Numbered from the stretch's first letter, positions 25,980 through 34,452 are shown. The stretch is 64,000 nt of DNA from Cellulomonas sp. ES6 (GCF_030053835.1 NZ_CP125655.1:2294001-2358000), one strand, 5' to 3'. Notes: generated by a model from the letters alone, not told the origin. Numbers and translations: made by a program.

Positions 25980-26138
25980 TCACTCCCCCACGGTGGTGTC
26001 GTTGAACGGCATGTACGGGGCGAGCCACGGGAACACCCAGACGAAGCACGCCGCCAGCACGCCGGCCGCGAGGACCAGCAGCACCAGCGCACGCACCACC
26101 GCCGGTCCGGGCAGGTGCCGCCACAGCCAGCCGTACAT
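25980..26138 (-). CDS. Small membrane protein between sortase E and trpG
   Basis: 52 residues. The ATG at 26138 has GGAGGGCACCTG upstream and overlaps the sortase stop (TGATG); the stop is three bases before trpG, so it is an operon member. The sequence MYGWLWRHLPGPAVVRALVL begins a single membrane helix (about 15-40) and ends in a short polar tail with PWLAPYMPFNDTTVGE, likely extracytoplasmic. The WLAPYMPFND ending recalls conserved small proteins next to sortase E genes in actinobacteria. No function is known; an accessory role with the sortase is a guess. Confidence 0.75.
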   Translation of the reverse strand: MYGWLWRHLPGPAVVRALVLLVLAAGVLAACFVWVFPWLAPYMPFNDTTVGE

Positions 26139-27013
26139 CAGGTGCCCTCCACGAGCTCGGCGGGCACACCCTCGTCGAGGGGTGCCCAGTAGTCCATCAC
26201 ACCGTGCACGATGTAGCGCTCGCGCGCGGAGAACATGGGGTGGCAGGTCGTCAGGGTGATGTACCGCTCGGTCGGGGCGACGCCCGGCTGGTTCGGGACG
26301 GGCTCGATGACCTGCGTCTCGTGCGGCAGCACGATCTGCGAGTCGGTGACCCGGTAGACGTACCAGGCCTCCTCGGTCCACACGACGATCGGGTCGCCCG
26401 CCTGCAGCTCCTCGATCCGGTTGAACGGCTTGCCGTACGTGGTGCGGTGCGCCGCGAGCGCGAAGTTGCCGACGCCGCCCGGCATCGCGGTGCCGTCGTA
26501 GTGCCCGACGCCGAGCGGGTTCAGCACGTTCTCGCGGTCGGTGCCCTGCGTGATGGTGCGGGTCGGCTCGCCGTCCCACCGCGGCACGCGCATGGACGCG
26601 AACGTCGTGAGGTACGGCGGCTGCTCCATGACCGGAGGGTCGTCGTACCGCGGCGTGACGATCGCCGGGCCGTCGTCGAGGTCGGCGAGCGGCTCGTCCC
26701 AGCCCTGCTCGGCCACCACGGCCGCCTGCTCCCGGTCGGCGACCACGTCGGTCCACCACAGCTGCCACGCGAGGAACGCGAGCAGCAGCACGCCGGCGGT
26801 GATGAGCAGCTCGCCGAGCACGCCCACGGCGCCGAGCACGACGCCGGCGCCCCGGCGGGGCGGTCCCGCGGTCCCCGCCGACCCGCGGGACGCCCGGCGG
26901 CGCGTCCCCGGCCCGGGCGTCGTCCGCGTCGTGCCCGGGGCGCCGCCCTCACCGGGCCGGTCGGGTTCGCCGCGCTCGCCGAGGGGCGGCCACGTGGCCT
27001 CCGTCCCGCTCAT
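26138..27013 (-). CDS. srtE: Class E sortase
   Basis: 291 residues. A long Pro/Gly/Arg-rich cytoplasmic N-terminus is followed by a membrane helix (about 62-85, LGELLITAGVLLLAFLAWQL) and the extracytoplasmic sortase domain. The catalytic set is H189 in ALAAHRTTYG, C257 in ITLTTCHP and an Arg in SARERYIVHG (R264 or R266). TLTTCHP is characteristic of class E enzymes, which recognise LAxTG-type signals. The surface protein at 6328-9513 carries LAVTG and is a candidate substrate. It overlaps the upstream DUF881 gene (ATGA) and the downstream small membrane gene, so the four genes DUF881-sortase-small protein-trpG form one transcription unit. Confidence 0.93.
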   Translation of the reverse strand: MSGTEATWPPLGERGEPDRPGEGGAPGTTRTTPGPGTRRRASRGSAGTAGPPRRGAGVVLGAVGVLGELLITAGVLLLAFLAWQLWWTDVVADREQAAVVAEQGWDEPLADLDDGPAIVTPRYDDPPVMEQPPYLTTFASMRVPRWDGEPTRTITQGTDRENVLNPLGVGHYDGTAMPGGVGNFALAAHRTTYGKPFNRIEELQAGDPIVVWTEEAWYVYRVTDSQIVLPHETQVIEPVPNQPGVAPTERYITLTTCHPMFSARERYIVHGVMDYWAPLDEGVPAELVEGT

Positions 27014-27954
27014 CCCCCGGTGTCCTCCCGCCGGCTCTGCGCGCCGGTCGCGGTGCTGCTGCCCGCGACGAGCCCGGGCAGCACCTCCGTGCCCGGCGGC
27101 ACGCTGGCGTACCTCATGTCGACGGACCCATCGTAGGCGGGCACCTGGACGCCGCCGTCCGGCTCGGTCACGGCCCAGCCGAGTCCCACGGCGTCCACCC
27201 ACGTCCGGTACGCGCGCACGGCCGGGTCGGCGTCGAGCGCGGCGAGCAGCTCCTCCGGGTCGCCGACCGCGGTGACGACGTACGGCGGCGAGTACCGGCG
27301 GCCCTGGAGCGAGAGCACGTTGCCGATGCACTGGAACGCGCTGGTCGAGATCACGCGCTGGTCCATGAGCGCCATCGCCTCGGCGCCGCCCGCCCAGAGC
27401 GCGTTGATGACGGCCTGCAGGTCCTGCTGGTGGACCACCAGGTCGTCCGGCCCGGTGCCGGCGGGGCGCGGACCGTCCGCCGGCGCGTCGTCCAGGCTCA
27501 CCGTGATGCCGGTCCCGGTGACCGCGACCTTGCCGGAGGCGACGTCGAACGCCGCGCCGGCCGACTGCCACTCGAGGCCCACGGTGTCGGTCTGCTCCTG
27601 CGTGAGCGCGTCGACCTGGGCGCGCAGCGCCGCGACCTCGTCGGCGAGCCGCTCCCGTCGGGCGTCCTCGTTGGCCTGCAGCCCCTGGAGGTCCTGCGGC
27701 TGGCGGGTGTCCGTGCCGGCCGAGAGCCGGGCGTTGGCCGTGAAGAGGGCGCCGGCGAGCGCCATGACCAGCGCGACGGACGCGGTGCCCCGCAGCGCCC
27801 GCCCGCGCCGCTGCCGGGTGAGGCGGTGCTGGGCGCGCTCGCGCGCGGCGTGCAGGCGCGCGGAGACCTCGTCGTCGCGGGCACCGGAGGGCGACGCCGC
27901 GGCGTCCGCGGCGTGGGCGCCGTGGGCCCGGCGCTCGGGGTGCTCGTCAGGCAC
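27010..27954 (-). CDS. DUF881 family membrane protein
   Basis: 314 residues from a GTG preceded by GGGAGAA. An N-terminal cytoplasmic basic region is followed by a membrane helix (about 52-72, GTASVALVMALAGALFTANA), a coiled-coil stretch (NEDARRERLADEVAALRAQV) and the DUF881 domain with VTGTGITVSLDDAP, LQAVINALWAGGAEAMALMD and ISTSAFQCIGNVL. DUF881 proteins are conserved beside crgA in actinobacteria and resemble the YlxW/YlxX division-associated proteins; no enzymatic activity is established. The stop overlaps the sortase ATG. Divergent from crgA with a 120-base gap that must hold both promoters. Confidence 0.9.
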   Translation of the reverse strand: MPDEHPERRAHGAHAADAAASPSGARDDEVSARLHAARERAQHRLTRQRRGRALRGTASVALVMALAGALFTANARLSAGTDTRQPQDLQGLQANEDARRERLADEVAALRAQVDALTQEQTDTVGLEWQSAGAAFDVASGKVAVTGTGITVSLDDAPADGPRPAGTGPDDLVVHQQDLQAVINALWAGGAEAMALMDQRVISTSAFQCIGNVLSLQGRRYSPPYVVTAVGDPEELLAALDADPAVRAYRTWVDAVGLGWAVTEPDGGVQVPAYDGSVDMRYASVPPGTEVLPGLVAGSSTATGAQSRREDTGG

Positions 27955-28074
27955 GCTTCTCCCCCTCGGTGTCGCCACTACGCTAGGCCACGACGGCGCC
28001 CCGCAGGTGTGCGTCCACAGCGGGTCGTGCGCGGATCGGGCGCACGTCCGACGGTCGAGGTCAGGAGCATCCCC

Positions 28075-28323
28075 GTGCCCAAGTCGAGGACGCGGCAGAA
28101 GTCGCACTACACCGCGCCGCCCGAGAAGTCCGCAGGACCCGGCGTCAACCCGCCGTGGTTCGTGCCGGTGCTGGGCGGGCTGCTGCTGCTCGGCCTGCTC
28201 TGGATCGTCGTCACGTACCTCACGGGGTTCGACTACCCGGTCCCCGGCATCCGGTCGTGGAACCTGGCGATCGGCTTCGCGTTCGCGCTCGGCGGCCTCG
28301 GGATGGCCACCCGCTGGAAGTAG
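28075..28323 (+). CDS. crgA: CrgA cell division protein
   Basis: 82 residues from a GTG with AGGAG upstream; the size matches the family. A basic N-terminus (PKSRTRQKSHYTAPPEKSAG) is followed by two membrane helices (about 27-47 and 62-80) with the signature PPWFVPV and the intervening LTGFDYPVPGIRSWN. CrgA sits at the septum and bridges FtsZ, FtsQ, FtsI and PBPs, coordinating division and wall synthesis in actinobacteria. It is convergent with the rhomboid gene, and the 214-base gap holds a cluster of palindromes and a DnaA-box-like element. Confidence 0.95.
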   Translation: MPKSRTRQKSHYTAPPEKSAGPGVNPPWFVPVLGGLLLLGLLWIVVTYLTGFDYPVPGIRSWNLAIGFAFALGGLGMATRWK

Positions 28324-28481
28324 CGGCGGTCCCGCCCGGCGCAGGCTCGGACGACGACGTCCGGAGCCTCGCCGGTGGTGTGCCGGCCGGTCGTGCGCGG
28401 CGTCGACCACAGCGCCGTCCCCAGCCGCGGACCCGTTGTCCCCAGGCACGCGACCGCGATGTCCCCAGGGGTGCACAACCC

Positions 28482-28517
28482 TGTGGATAACTACACGGGT
28501 GTAGTTCCACAGCTGTG
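28482..28517. other. DnaA-box-like site and palindromes between crgA and the rhomboid gene
   Basis: TGTGGATAA at 28482-28490 is the complement of TTATCCACA, a perfect DnaA box. It touches an 18-base palindrome AACTACAC-GG-GTGTAGTT at 28489-28506, and CACAGCTGTG, another palindrome, lies at 28508-28517. The gap is convergent, so promoters are not expected here. The palindromes could also act as a short terminator. Confidence 0.5.
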
Positions 28518-28537
28518 AGCAACGCTGGGGACGGGCG

Positions 28538-29389
28538 TCAGACCGCCCCGTAGCTCACCAGGACGGCCGCTGCCAGCAGCACCGCCACCCCCGCGCACGC
28601 GCCGACCGCCACCGGCAGCCGGCGCTCGCGCGGCGCGTACGCGAACGCCGTCCCGAGCGCGGCACCCACCACGAGACCGCCGAGGTGCGCCTGCCAGGCC
28701 ACGCCCGGGAGCACGAAGCCGAGCACCGCGTTGATCACCAGGACGCCGACGATGCCGCCCGCGCTGCGTCCCGTGCGACGCAGCACCACGAGGACCGCGC
28801 CGAACAGGCCGAACACCGCCCCCGACGCCCCCACGAGCCACGTGAACCAGCTCAGCGAGTCCGGCGACGCGAGCAGCAGGAACATGACCGACCCGCCGAC
28901 GGCGCTCAGCAGGTACAGCGCGAGGAACCGCCACCGCCCGAGCATCGCCTCGAGGAACGGCCCGACGGACCACAGCGCCACCATGTTGAACACGATGTGC
29001 AGGATCTGGTTCTGGGAGTGCAGGAACGCCGCCGTGAGGAACCGCCACGGCTCCGTCTCCCCCAGCACCGGCGCGAACGCCAGGCGCTGCGTCCAGCCCG
29101 GCACGGTCAGCTGGAGGACGTACGACAGGACGCACAGCGCGATGAGCGTGTACGTCACCACGGGGGTGCGGCCGGTGACGGCTCCCCCGAAGGCGGTGCG
29201 TGCGGGACGGGTCTGACGCGCCGCGTCCCGCACGCAGTCGACGCACTGGATGCCCACCGCAGCCGGTCGCTGGCACTCCGGGCACGTCGGCCTGCCGCAC
29301 CGCTGGCACCGCACGTAGGCGATGCGGTCGGGGTGCCGCGGGCAGACCGGCGGGGGAGCGGGAGCGGGGACCGGCTGCGGCTGGGTCAT
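28538..29389 (-). CDS. Rhomboid-family intramembrane serine protease with N-terminal zinc finger
   Basis: 283 residues. A B-box-like zinc finger at about 15-52 has CPRHPD, CQRCGRPTCPEC and CVDC. Six or more membrane helices follow with the rhomboid catalytic serine in GASGAVFG and the catalytic histidine in AWQAHLGGLVVG; an HIVFNM motif sits in helix 2. It should cleave membrane helices of unknown substrates. It is 7 bases downstream of the cyclophilin gene, probably in one operon. The conserved zinc-finger-rhomboid layout is usual for actinobacteria at this locus. Confidence 0.93.
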   Translation of the reverse strand: MTQPQPVPAPAPPPVCPRHPDRIAYVRCQRCGRPTCPECQRPAAVGIQCVDCVRDAARQTRPARTAFGGAVTGRTPVVTYTLIALCVLSYVLQLTVPGWTQRLAFAPVLGETEPWRFLTAAFLHSQNQILHIVFNMVALWSVGPFLEAMLGRWRFLALYLLSAVGGSVMFLLLASPDSLSWFTWLVGASGAVFGLFGAVLVVLRRTGRSAGGIVGVLVINAVLGFVLPGVAWQAHLGGLVVGAALGTAFAYAPRERRLPVAVGACAGVAVLLAAAVLVSYGAV

Positions 29390-29396
29390 CGGGGCG

Positions 29397-29939
29397 TCAG
29401 GGCTCGATGGTCACCGACTGGATCACGACGTCCTCGACCGGCCGGTCGCCCGGGCGGGTGCGGGTGGTCGCGATCGCGTCGACGACGGCGCGGGACTCGT
29501 CGTCCGCCACCTTGCCGAAGATCGTGTGCTTGCCGTTGAGGTGCGGCGTCGCGGTCACGGTGATGAAGAACTGCGAGCCGTTCGTGCCGCCGACCTGGCC
29601 GGTGACCGGGTCGCGGCGCAGGCCCGCGTTCGCCATGGCCAGCAGGTACGGCTCGGAGAACCGCAGCTCGGGGTGGATCTCGTCGTCGAACGTGTACCCC
29701 GGGCCGCCGGTGCCGCGCCCGAGCGGGTCGCCGCCCTGGATCATGAAGCCGTCGATGACACGGTGGAAGACGACGCCGTCGTACAGCGGCGTGCCGGTGC
29801 GGGGCTCGCCGGTCGCGGGGTCGGTCCACTCCTTCTCACCGGTGGCGAGGCCGCGGAAGTTCTCCACGGTCCGCGGGGCGTGGTTCGGGAAGAGCTCCAG
29901 GCGGATGTCGCCACGGTTCGTGTGCAGGGTCGCGTGCAT
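29397..29939 (-). CDS. ppiA: Cyclophilin-type peptidyl-prolyl cis-trans isomerase
   Basis: 180 residues, a single cytoplasmic cyclophilin domain with no signal peptide. Key active-site segments are present: VVFHRVIDGFMIQGGDP, GTGGPGYTFDDE, MANAG and NGSQFFIT, followed by HLNGKHTIFGKV. It catalyses proline isomerisation during protein folding. The ATG at 29939 has AGGATGA at good spacing; the ATG at 29948 adds three residues without better support. The upstream 148 bases to the divergent DUF5324-like gene hold the promoters. Confidence 0.95.
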   Translation of the reverse strand: MHATLHTNRGDIRLELFPNHAPRTVENFRGLATGEKEWTDPATGEPRTGTPLYDGVVFHRVIDGFMIQGGDPLGRGTGGPGYTFDDEIHPELRFSEPYLLAMANAGLRRDPVTGQVGGTNGSQFFITVTATPHLNGKHTIFGKVADDESRAVVDAIATTRTRPGDRPVEDVVIQSVTIEP

Positions 29940-30087
29940 GCCCGTCATCCTGTCACGCCGGGCCGTGGGGCGACCCCGTGAGGGTCCCGTGTTCACGGGC
30001 GACGAACACAGCCCTGCCACCTGCGCGAAGAGCCCGACGGTGGCAGAGTGGGACGTCAACGGACCACCCCTGAGGGAGAGTGTGGAC

Positions 30088-30999
30088 ATGGCCTTCCTGA
30101 CTCGACGGAGCAAGCTCGAGACCGTCACCGACCACCTGACCTCCGAGCGCCTCAAGGACCAGGCCGCCGACGTGGGCGCAGCCCTCGCGGACGCCGGGAG
30201 CAAGGCCGCCGACGGCGCCGGCAAGCTGGCCGCCACCGCGAAGGTGCAGGCAGCCGAGGCAGCGGTCGCCGCGAAGGGCGCCGCCGGGCACGCCGTCGAG
30301 TGGACGCAGCCGCGCGTCGAGGCCGCGATCGAGTGGCTGATCCCGCGGATCGACCACCTGTACAAGGAGAGCGTCAAGGCCGCGGCCCCGCGCGTCGAGA
30401 AGGCCGCGGTGAAGGCCGGCCCGGTCATCGACACCGCGCACGACAAGCTCGTCGACGAGCTGCTGCCCAAGCTCGTCGCGGCCGTGAACGAGGCCGCCGA
30501 GCGCGCCGGTTCCGCGGTCGAGCACGTCGCCGACAAGGGCGCGGACGCCTCCAAGGCCCGTGCCGCCGCCGCGGCCGCGGCCGTCGCCGCCGCGGCGAAG
30601 CAGTCCCAGAAGAAGAAGCACACGGGCGCCAAGCGGTTCTTCCTGGTCGCGGCCCTGGCCGGTGCGGGCGCCGCGGCGTTCGCCTGGACCCGCTCGCGGA
30701 CGACCACGGACCCGTGGGCCGAGCCGTGGGAGCCGGAGGCCCCGGCGGCCGACCAGCTCCGCGCCCGTGCCGGTGACGCCGCCGAGGCCGTCGGCGAGGC
30801 GGCCGGCGAGGCCGTCGCCCGGGGCCGCGAGGCGACCAAGAAGGCCGCCGAGAAGGTCGCCGAGGTCCGCGACGACGTCGAGGAGCGCGTCGCCGACGCG
30901 ACCGAGAAGGTCAGCGAGGCGACCAAGAAGGCGACGCAGCGCCGTGCAGCGCCGAAGAAGCCCGACGCCGCGGCGGAGGCCGAGAAGCCGGAGGCCTGA
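30088..30999 (+). CDS. Ala/Lys-rich coiled-coil membrane protein (DUF5324-like)
   Basis: 303 residues from an ATG with GGGAG upstream. The N-terminal half is long amphipathic Ala/Lys/Asp-rich helix (KLETVTDHLTSERLKDQAAD then many KAAEG-like heptads), with WTQPRVEAAIEWLIPRIDHL. After KKKHTGAKR comes a membrane helix (about 190-210, FFLVAALAGAGAAAFAWTRS) with DPWAEPWEPEAP behind it and then a second Ala/Lys/Glu-rich coiled coil. This composition resembles the apolipoprotein-like/DUF5324 proteins found near crgA in actinobacteria. No activity is known; a role in envelope or DNA-membrane organisation cannot be told apart. It ends at a perfect hairpin. Confidence 0.8.
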   Translation: MAFLTRRSKLETVTDHLTSERLKDQAADVGAALADAGSKAADGAGKLAATAKVQAAEAAVAAKGAAGHAVEWTQPRVEAAIEWLIPRIDHLYKESVKAAAPRVEKAAVKAGPVIDTAHDKLVDELLPKLVAAVNEAAERAGSAVEHVADKGADASKARAAAAAAAVAAAAKQSQKKKHTGAKRFFLVAALAGAGAAAFAWTRSRTTTDPWAEPWEPEAPAADQLRARAGDAAEAVGEAAGEAVARGREATKKAAEKVAEVRDDVEERVADATEKVSEATKKATQRRAAPKKPDAAAEAEKPEA

Positions 31000-31030
31000 G
31001 CCTCCCGGCGCGCGCCGCAGCACGACCCGG

Positions 31031-31061
31031 ACGGCCCGGCACCGCGCAGGTGCCGGGCCGT
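31031..31061 (+). terminator. Hairpin terminator after the coiled-coil gene
   Basis: A perfect 13-bp stem (ACGGCCCGGCACC at 31031-31043 with its complement at 31049-31061) around the loop GCGCA, 31 bases after the stop. No T-tract. Confidence 0.8.
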
Positions 31062-31095
31062 CGCGCGTCCGGGACCGGGGGACTCAGGTCCTGCT

Positions 31096-31113
31096 GATAC
31101 CCCCTGGGGTATC
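31096..31113. promoter_or_regulatory. CsoR/CstR-type operator upstream of the reductase fusion
   Basis: GATACCCC-CT-GGGGTATC, a perfect 8-bp inverted repeat with a 2-bp spacer, 40 bases before the start codon. A C-tract/G-tract palindrome flanked by A/T is the known operator form of the CsoR/RcnR/CstR family of metal and persulfide sensors. No such regulator is encoded in the window. Confidence 0.75.
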
Positions 31114-31153
31114 GGTACGGTCGGAGTCGCACACCGGGCAGAAGGAGTGGGTC

Positions 31154-33652
31154 ATGAAGATCGTCGTCGTCGGGGGCGTCGCCGCGGGCGCCTCGGTGGC
31201 CGCGCGGGCACGCCGCCTCGACGAGCACGCCGAGATCGTCGTGCTCGAGCGCGGGCGCCACGTGTCGTTCGCGAACTGCGGGCTGCCGTACCACGTCGGC
31301 GAGGTCATCGCGGAGCGCGAGCGGCTGCTGCTGCAGACCCCGGCGTCCCTCCGGGAGAGCCTCGACATCGACGTCCGCGTCGCCCAGGAGGTCCTCGCCA
31401 TCGACCCCGCGGCCCGGCGTGTGCGCGTACTGGACCGCGACACCGGCCGCGAGTACACCGAGGACTACGACGCCCTCGCGCTGTGCCCCGGGGCCGATCC
31501 GGTCCGGCCGGCGCTGCCCGGGGCCGACCTCCCCGAGGTGATGGTGCTGCGCCGGGTCGGCGACATGGACCGCATCAAGGCGCGGGTCGACGAGGCGCTG
31601 GCGGCGCACGGTCGCGGCGAGCGCGGGCCCGTCCGCGCCGTCGTCGTCGGCGCCGGGTACATCGGGCTCGAGACCGCCGAGAACCTGCACCACCGAGGCG
31701 TCCGCGTCGCGGTGGTCGAGACGGCGGACCAGATCCTCCCGCCGGTCGACCGGGAGATCGCCGTCCCCGTCGAGCAGCACCTGCGCAGCCGCGGCGTCGA
31801 GCTGCACCTGTCGACCGCGGCCGCGGCGTTCGTCGCGCGGCCCGACGGCGGTGTCGACGTGGAGCTCACATCCGCGCGCACCCTGCGCGCCGACCTCGTC
31901 GTGCTCGCGGTGGGCGTGCGGCCGGCGGCGGGCCTCGCCCGGGACGCAGGGCTGGAGATCGGCGAGCGCGGCGGCGTCGTGGTGGACGAGCAGATGCGGA
32001 CCAGCGACCCGCACATCTGGGCCGCGGGCGACGTGGTCGAGACCCCGCACACCGTGCTGCCGGGACGCTGGCTCCAGCCGCTCGCCGGGCCCGCCAACCG
32101 GCAGGGCCGCGTGGCGGCCGAGAGCATCTGCGGCCGCGACACCCGCTACCGGTCGACGCAGGGCACGTCCGTGGTGAAGGTCTTCGACATGGTGGCGGGC
32201 GGCACCGGCGCGACGGAGCGCCAGCTGCGGGAGCTCGGCGTCCCCTACCGCGCCGTGCACGTGCACCCGTCCGGTCACGCCGGCTACTACCCCGGCACCG
32301 CGATGATGCACCTCAAGGTGCTGTTCGACCCGGCCACCGGACGGCTGCTGGGAGGCCAGGCCTCGGGATTCGACGGCGTCGACAAGCGGCTGGACGTCCT
32401 CGCGGTCGCGCTCCGCGCCGGGCTGACCGTCGAGGACCTGGAGGAGGCCGAGCTGGCGTACGCCCCGCCGTTCGGGTCGGCCAAGGACCCGGTGAACATG
32501 GCCGCGTTCGTGGCGGCCAACACACGCCGGGGTGACCTCGACCTCTGGTACGCCCAGGACTACCCGCAGGCCGTGGACGGCGCGCGGCTCGTGGACGTGC
32601 GCACCGCCGAGGAGTTCGCCCTCTGGCACCTGCCGGGCGCCGAGAACGTCCCGCTCGCGACTCTGCGGGACGCGAGCGCCGGCTGGGACCGGTCGGTGCC
32701 GGTGCGGCTGTACTGCGCGGTCGGCTTCCGGTCGTACCTCGCGCACCGGGTGCTGGTGCAGCGCGGCTTCGACGACGTCCGGACGCTGTCCGGCGGGTCG
32801 ACGACGTTCCGGGCGTGGCACCACGTCCCGAGCGGGCCCGCACCGCAGGAGCCGGAGATCCCGTACGCCGCTCCGCCGGCGTCACGCACGGTGCCCGAGC
32901 CCGAGGCGGCGAGGGAGACGACCGGCCGGCTCGTGGAGCTCGACTGCACCGGGCTCGCGTGCCCTGGGCCGATCATGCGCCTCGCGGAGACGGTGCGGGA
33001 CCTGGCCCCCGGGGACGACGTCGAGATCCGTGTCTCCGACCCGGGGTTCGCGCTGGACGGTCCGGCGTGGGCGGCCGCGCAGGGGCACGAGCTGCTGAGC
33101 ATGGAGCCCGAGGGTCCCGGGTTCCGCGCACGGTTCCGGGCGGGGGCGGCGGTCACACCGGTCGCACCGGTGGCAGCGCCGCCGGACGGGGTGTCGTTCG
33201 TGGTGTTCAGCGGTGATCTCGACAAGGTGCTCGCCGCGTTCATCATCGCGAACGGCGCTCTCGCCATGGGCAAGCCGGTGTCGATGTTCTTCACGTTCTG
33301 GGGCCTCAACGCCCTGCGGCGGGCAGACGCGCCGACGCGTCCCAAGGGCGTCACCGACCGGATGCTCGCCGCGATGATGCCCTCCGGACCGGACTCCCTG
33401 ACCCTGTCGCAGATGCACCTGGGCGGGGCCGGCACGGCCATGATCAAGAAGGTGATGCGCGACCACGCCGTGCCCTCCCTGCCCCAGCTCCTGGAGTCCG
33501 CGGTGAGCGGGGGCGCCGAGCTGACGGCGTGCACGATGAGCATGGACCTCATGGGCATCGCCGCGAGCGACCTCGTGGACGGCGTGCGGTTCGGCGGGGT
33601 GGCCTCGTTCCTGGGGGCGGCGGATCGGTCCGGCACGACCCTGTTCATCTGA
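31154..33652 (+). CDS. CoA-disulfide/persulfide reductase fused to rhodanese, TusA and DsrE-like domains
   Basis: 832 residues from an ATG with GAAGGAGTGG upstream. Four modules are seen. Residues 1-450 are a CoA-disulfide reductase-type flavoprotein with the FAD fold (VVVGGVAAGASVAARAR), redox cysteine C42 in SFANCGLPYH and an NAD(P) fold (VVVGAGYIGLETAENL). Residues about 470-565 are a rhodanese with C521 in LYCAVGFRS. Residues about 593-665 are TusA-like with C603 in ACPGPIMRL. Residues about 680-832 are DsrE/DsrF-like (VVFSGDLDKVLAAFIIANGA). CoADR-rhodanese enzymes reduce CoA persulfides and polysulfides; TusA and DsrE proteins carry persulfide sulfur. The order suggests sulfur relay within one chain. 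A CsoR/CstR-like palindrome precedes it, consistent with sulfide/persulfide induction. Coordinated function of all four domains is inferred. Confidence 0.92.
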   Translation: MKIVVVGGVAAGASVAARARRLDEHAEIVVLERGRHVSFANCGLPYHVGEVIAERERLLLQTPASLRESLDIDVRVAQEVLAIDPAARRVRVLDRDTGREYTEDYDALALCPGADPVRPALPGADLPEVMVLRRVGDMDRIKARVDEALAAHGRGERGPVRAVVVGAGYIGLETAENLHHRGVRVAVVETADQILPPVDREIAVPVEQHLRSRGVELHLSTAAAAFVARPDGGVDVELTSARTLRADLVVLAVGVRPAAGLARDAGLEIGERGGVVVDEQMRTSDPHIWAAGDVVETPHTVLPGRWLQPLAGPANRQGRVAAESICGRDTRYRSTQGTSVVKVFDMVAGGTGATERQLRELGVPYRAVHVHPSGHAGYYPGTAMMHLKVLFDPATGRLLGGQASGFDGVDKRLDVLAVALRAGLTVEDLEEAELAYAPPFGSAKDPVNMAAFVAANTRRGDLDLWYAQDYPQAVDGARLVDVRTAEEFALWHLPGAENVPLATLRDASAGWDRSVPVRLYCAVGFRSYLAHRVLVQRGFDDVRTLSGGSTTFRAWHHVPSGPAPQEPEIPYAAPPASRTVPEPEAARETTGRLVELDCTGLACPGPIMRLAETVRDLAPGDDVEIRVSDPGFALDGPAWAAAQGHELLSMEPEGPGFRARFRAGAAVTPVAPVAAPPDGVSFVVFSGDLDKVLAAFIIANGALAMGKPVSMFFTFWGLNALRRADAPTRPKGVTDRMLAAMMPSGPDSLTLSQMHLGGAGTAMIKKVMRDHAVPSLPQLLESAVSGGAELTACTMSMDLMGIAASDLVDGVRFGGVASFLGAADRSGTTLFI

Positions 33653-33692
33653 TCCGGCGGAGGTCCGCCCGGCCGCGTGGCCCCGGCCGACG

Positions 33693-34232
33693 TCAGCCGG
33701 CGTCCGTCGCCGGCACCCGCTCCTGCGGGTCCCCGGGCGGCAGGACGACGCCGGCCGGCCGCTCCGCCGCCGCGTCCCGCGCCGCGCGCCGGCGCTCGAT
33801 CGGGGCGTGCGCCCAGGCCCGCGCACCGCCCGCGACGACCCCGCCGAGCAGCGCGTAGACGACGGCGGTCGCCGGCGCGGTGGCGAGGGTGAGGAGGCCG
33901 CCGGTCACGGCCCCGGCGACCGCGAACCAGGCAGCCGCCCGCGGTGCGGTCGTCCCCGCCGGCACCTGCCGCGCCACGACGACGCCGACCGGGAACCCGA
34001 CGACGAGCGTCACCAGCGCGTGCACGAGCCACACGAACGCCATGAGGCCGGCGGCGCCGTCGTCGTGCGACCCCACGGCCACAGCCACGGTGGCGAGGAC
34101 CGCGAGCGCGGCGACGACGGCCTGGCACCGCAGCTGGACGTCCCACGCGTCCCGCGCCGCACGGCCTGTGCGCCCGGAGCCCGGCGGGCCGGGGTAGGTG
34201 GCGCCCGGGACGGTCGGGTGGGGATCGGTCAT
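33693..34232 (-). CDS. Hypothetical four-helix membrane protein
   Basis: 179 residues. A short Pro-rich cytoplasmic lead (MTDPHPTVPGATYPGPPGSG) is followed by hydrophobic helices near residues 40-58, 68-92, 102-122 and 126-146, then a basic-acidic tail (ERRRAARDAAAERP). No family is recognised. The ATG has no strong ribosome binding site, so the exact start is uncertain. It is convergent with the reductase fusion (40 bases) and lies next to tRNA-Ala on the same strand. Confidence 0.7.
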   Translation of the reverse strand: MTDPHPTVPGATYPGPPGSGRTGRAARDAWDVQLRCQAVVAALAVLATVAVAVGSHDDGAAGLMAFVWLVHALVTLVVGFPVGVVVARQVPAGTTAPRAAAWFAVAGAVTGGLLTLATAPATAVVYALLGGVVAGGARAWAHAPIERRRAARDAAAERPAGVVLPPGDPQERVPATDAG

Positions 34233-34327
34233 GGCGGCCACCGTAGCCCGCGCGCGTGCGGCGTCGGGGTGCATCGACCTGCCAGGGGGGAGCCGCGCGT
34301 GGGACGTCCCGCGGGACCGCGACCGGG

Positions 34328-34403
34328 TGGTGGAGCCAAGGGGACTCGAACCCCTAACCCCCTGCTTGCAAAGCAGGTGCGCTACCAATTGCGCCATGGC
34401 CCC
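34328..34403 (-). tRNA. tRNA-Ala (anticodon TGC)
   Basis: 76 bases including an encoded 3' CCA (34328-34330). Acceptor GGGGCCA/TGGCTCC, D-arm with GCGCAATTGGTAGCGC, anticodon stem around CTTTGCAAG (anticodon TGC) and T-arm AGGGGTTCGAGTCCCCT. It and tRNA-Ile flank the DLW-39 gene near gyrA, a common actinobacterial order. Confidence 0.95.
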
Positions 34404-34452
34404 GTGAGCGACCGGCGTGCGGCCGCACCGGGAGGTGCTGCGTGGGCGAGCC

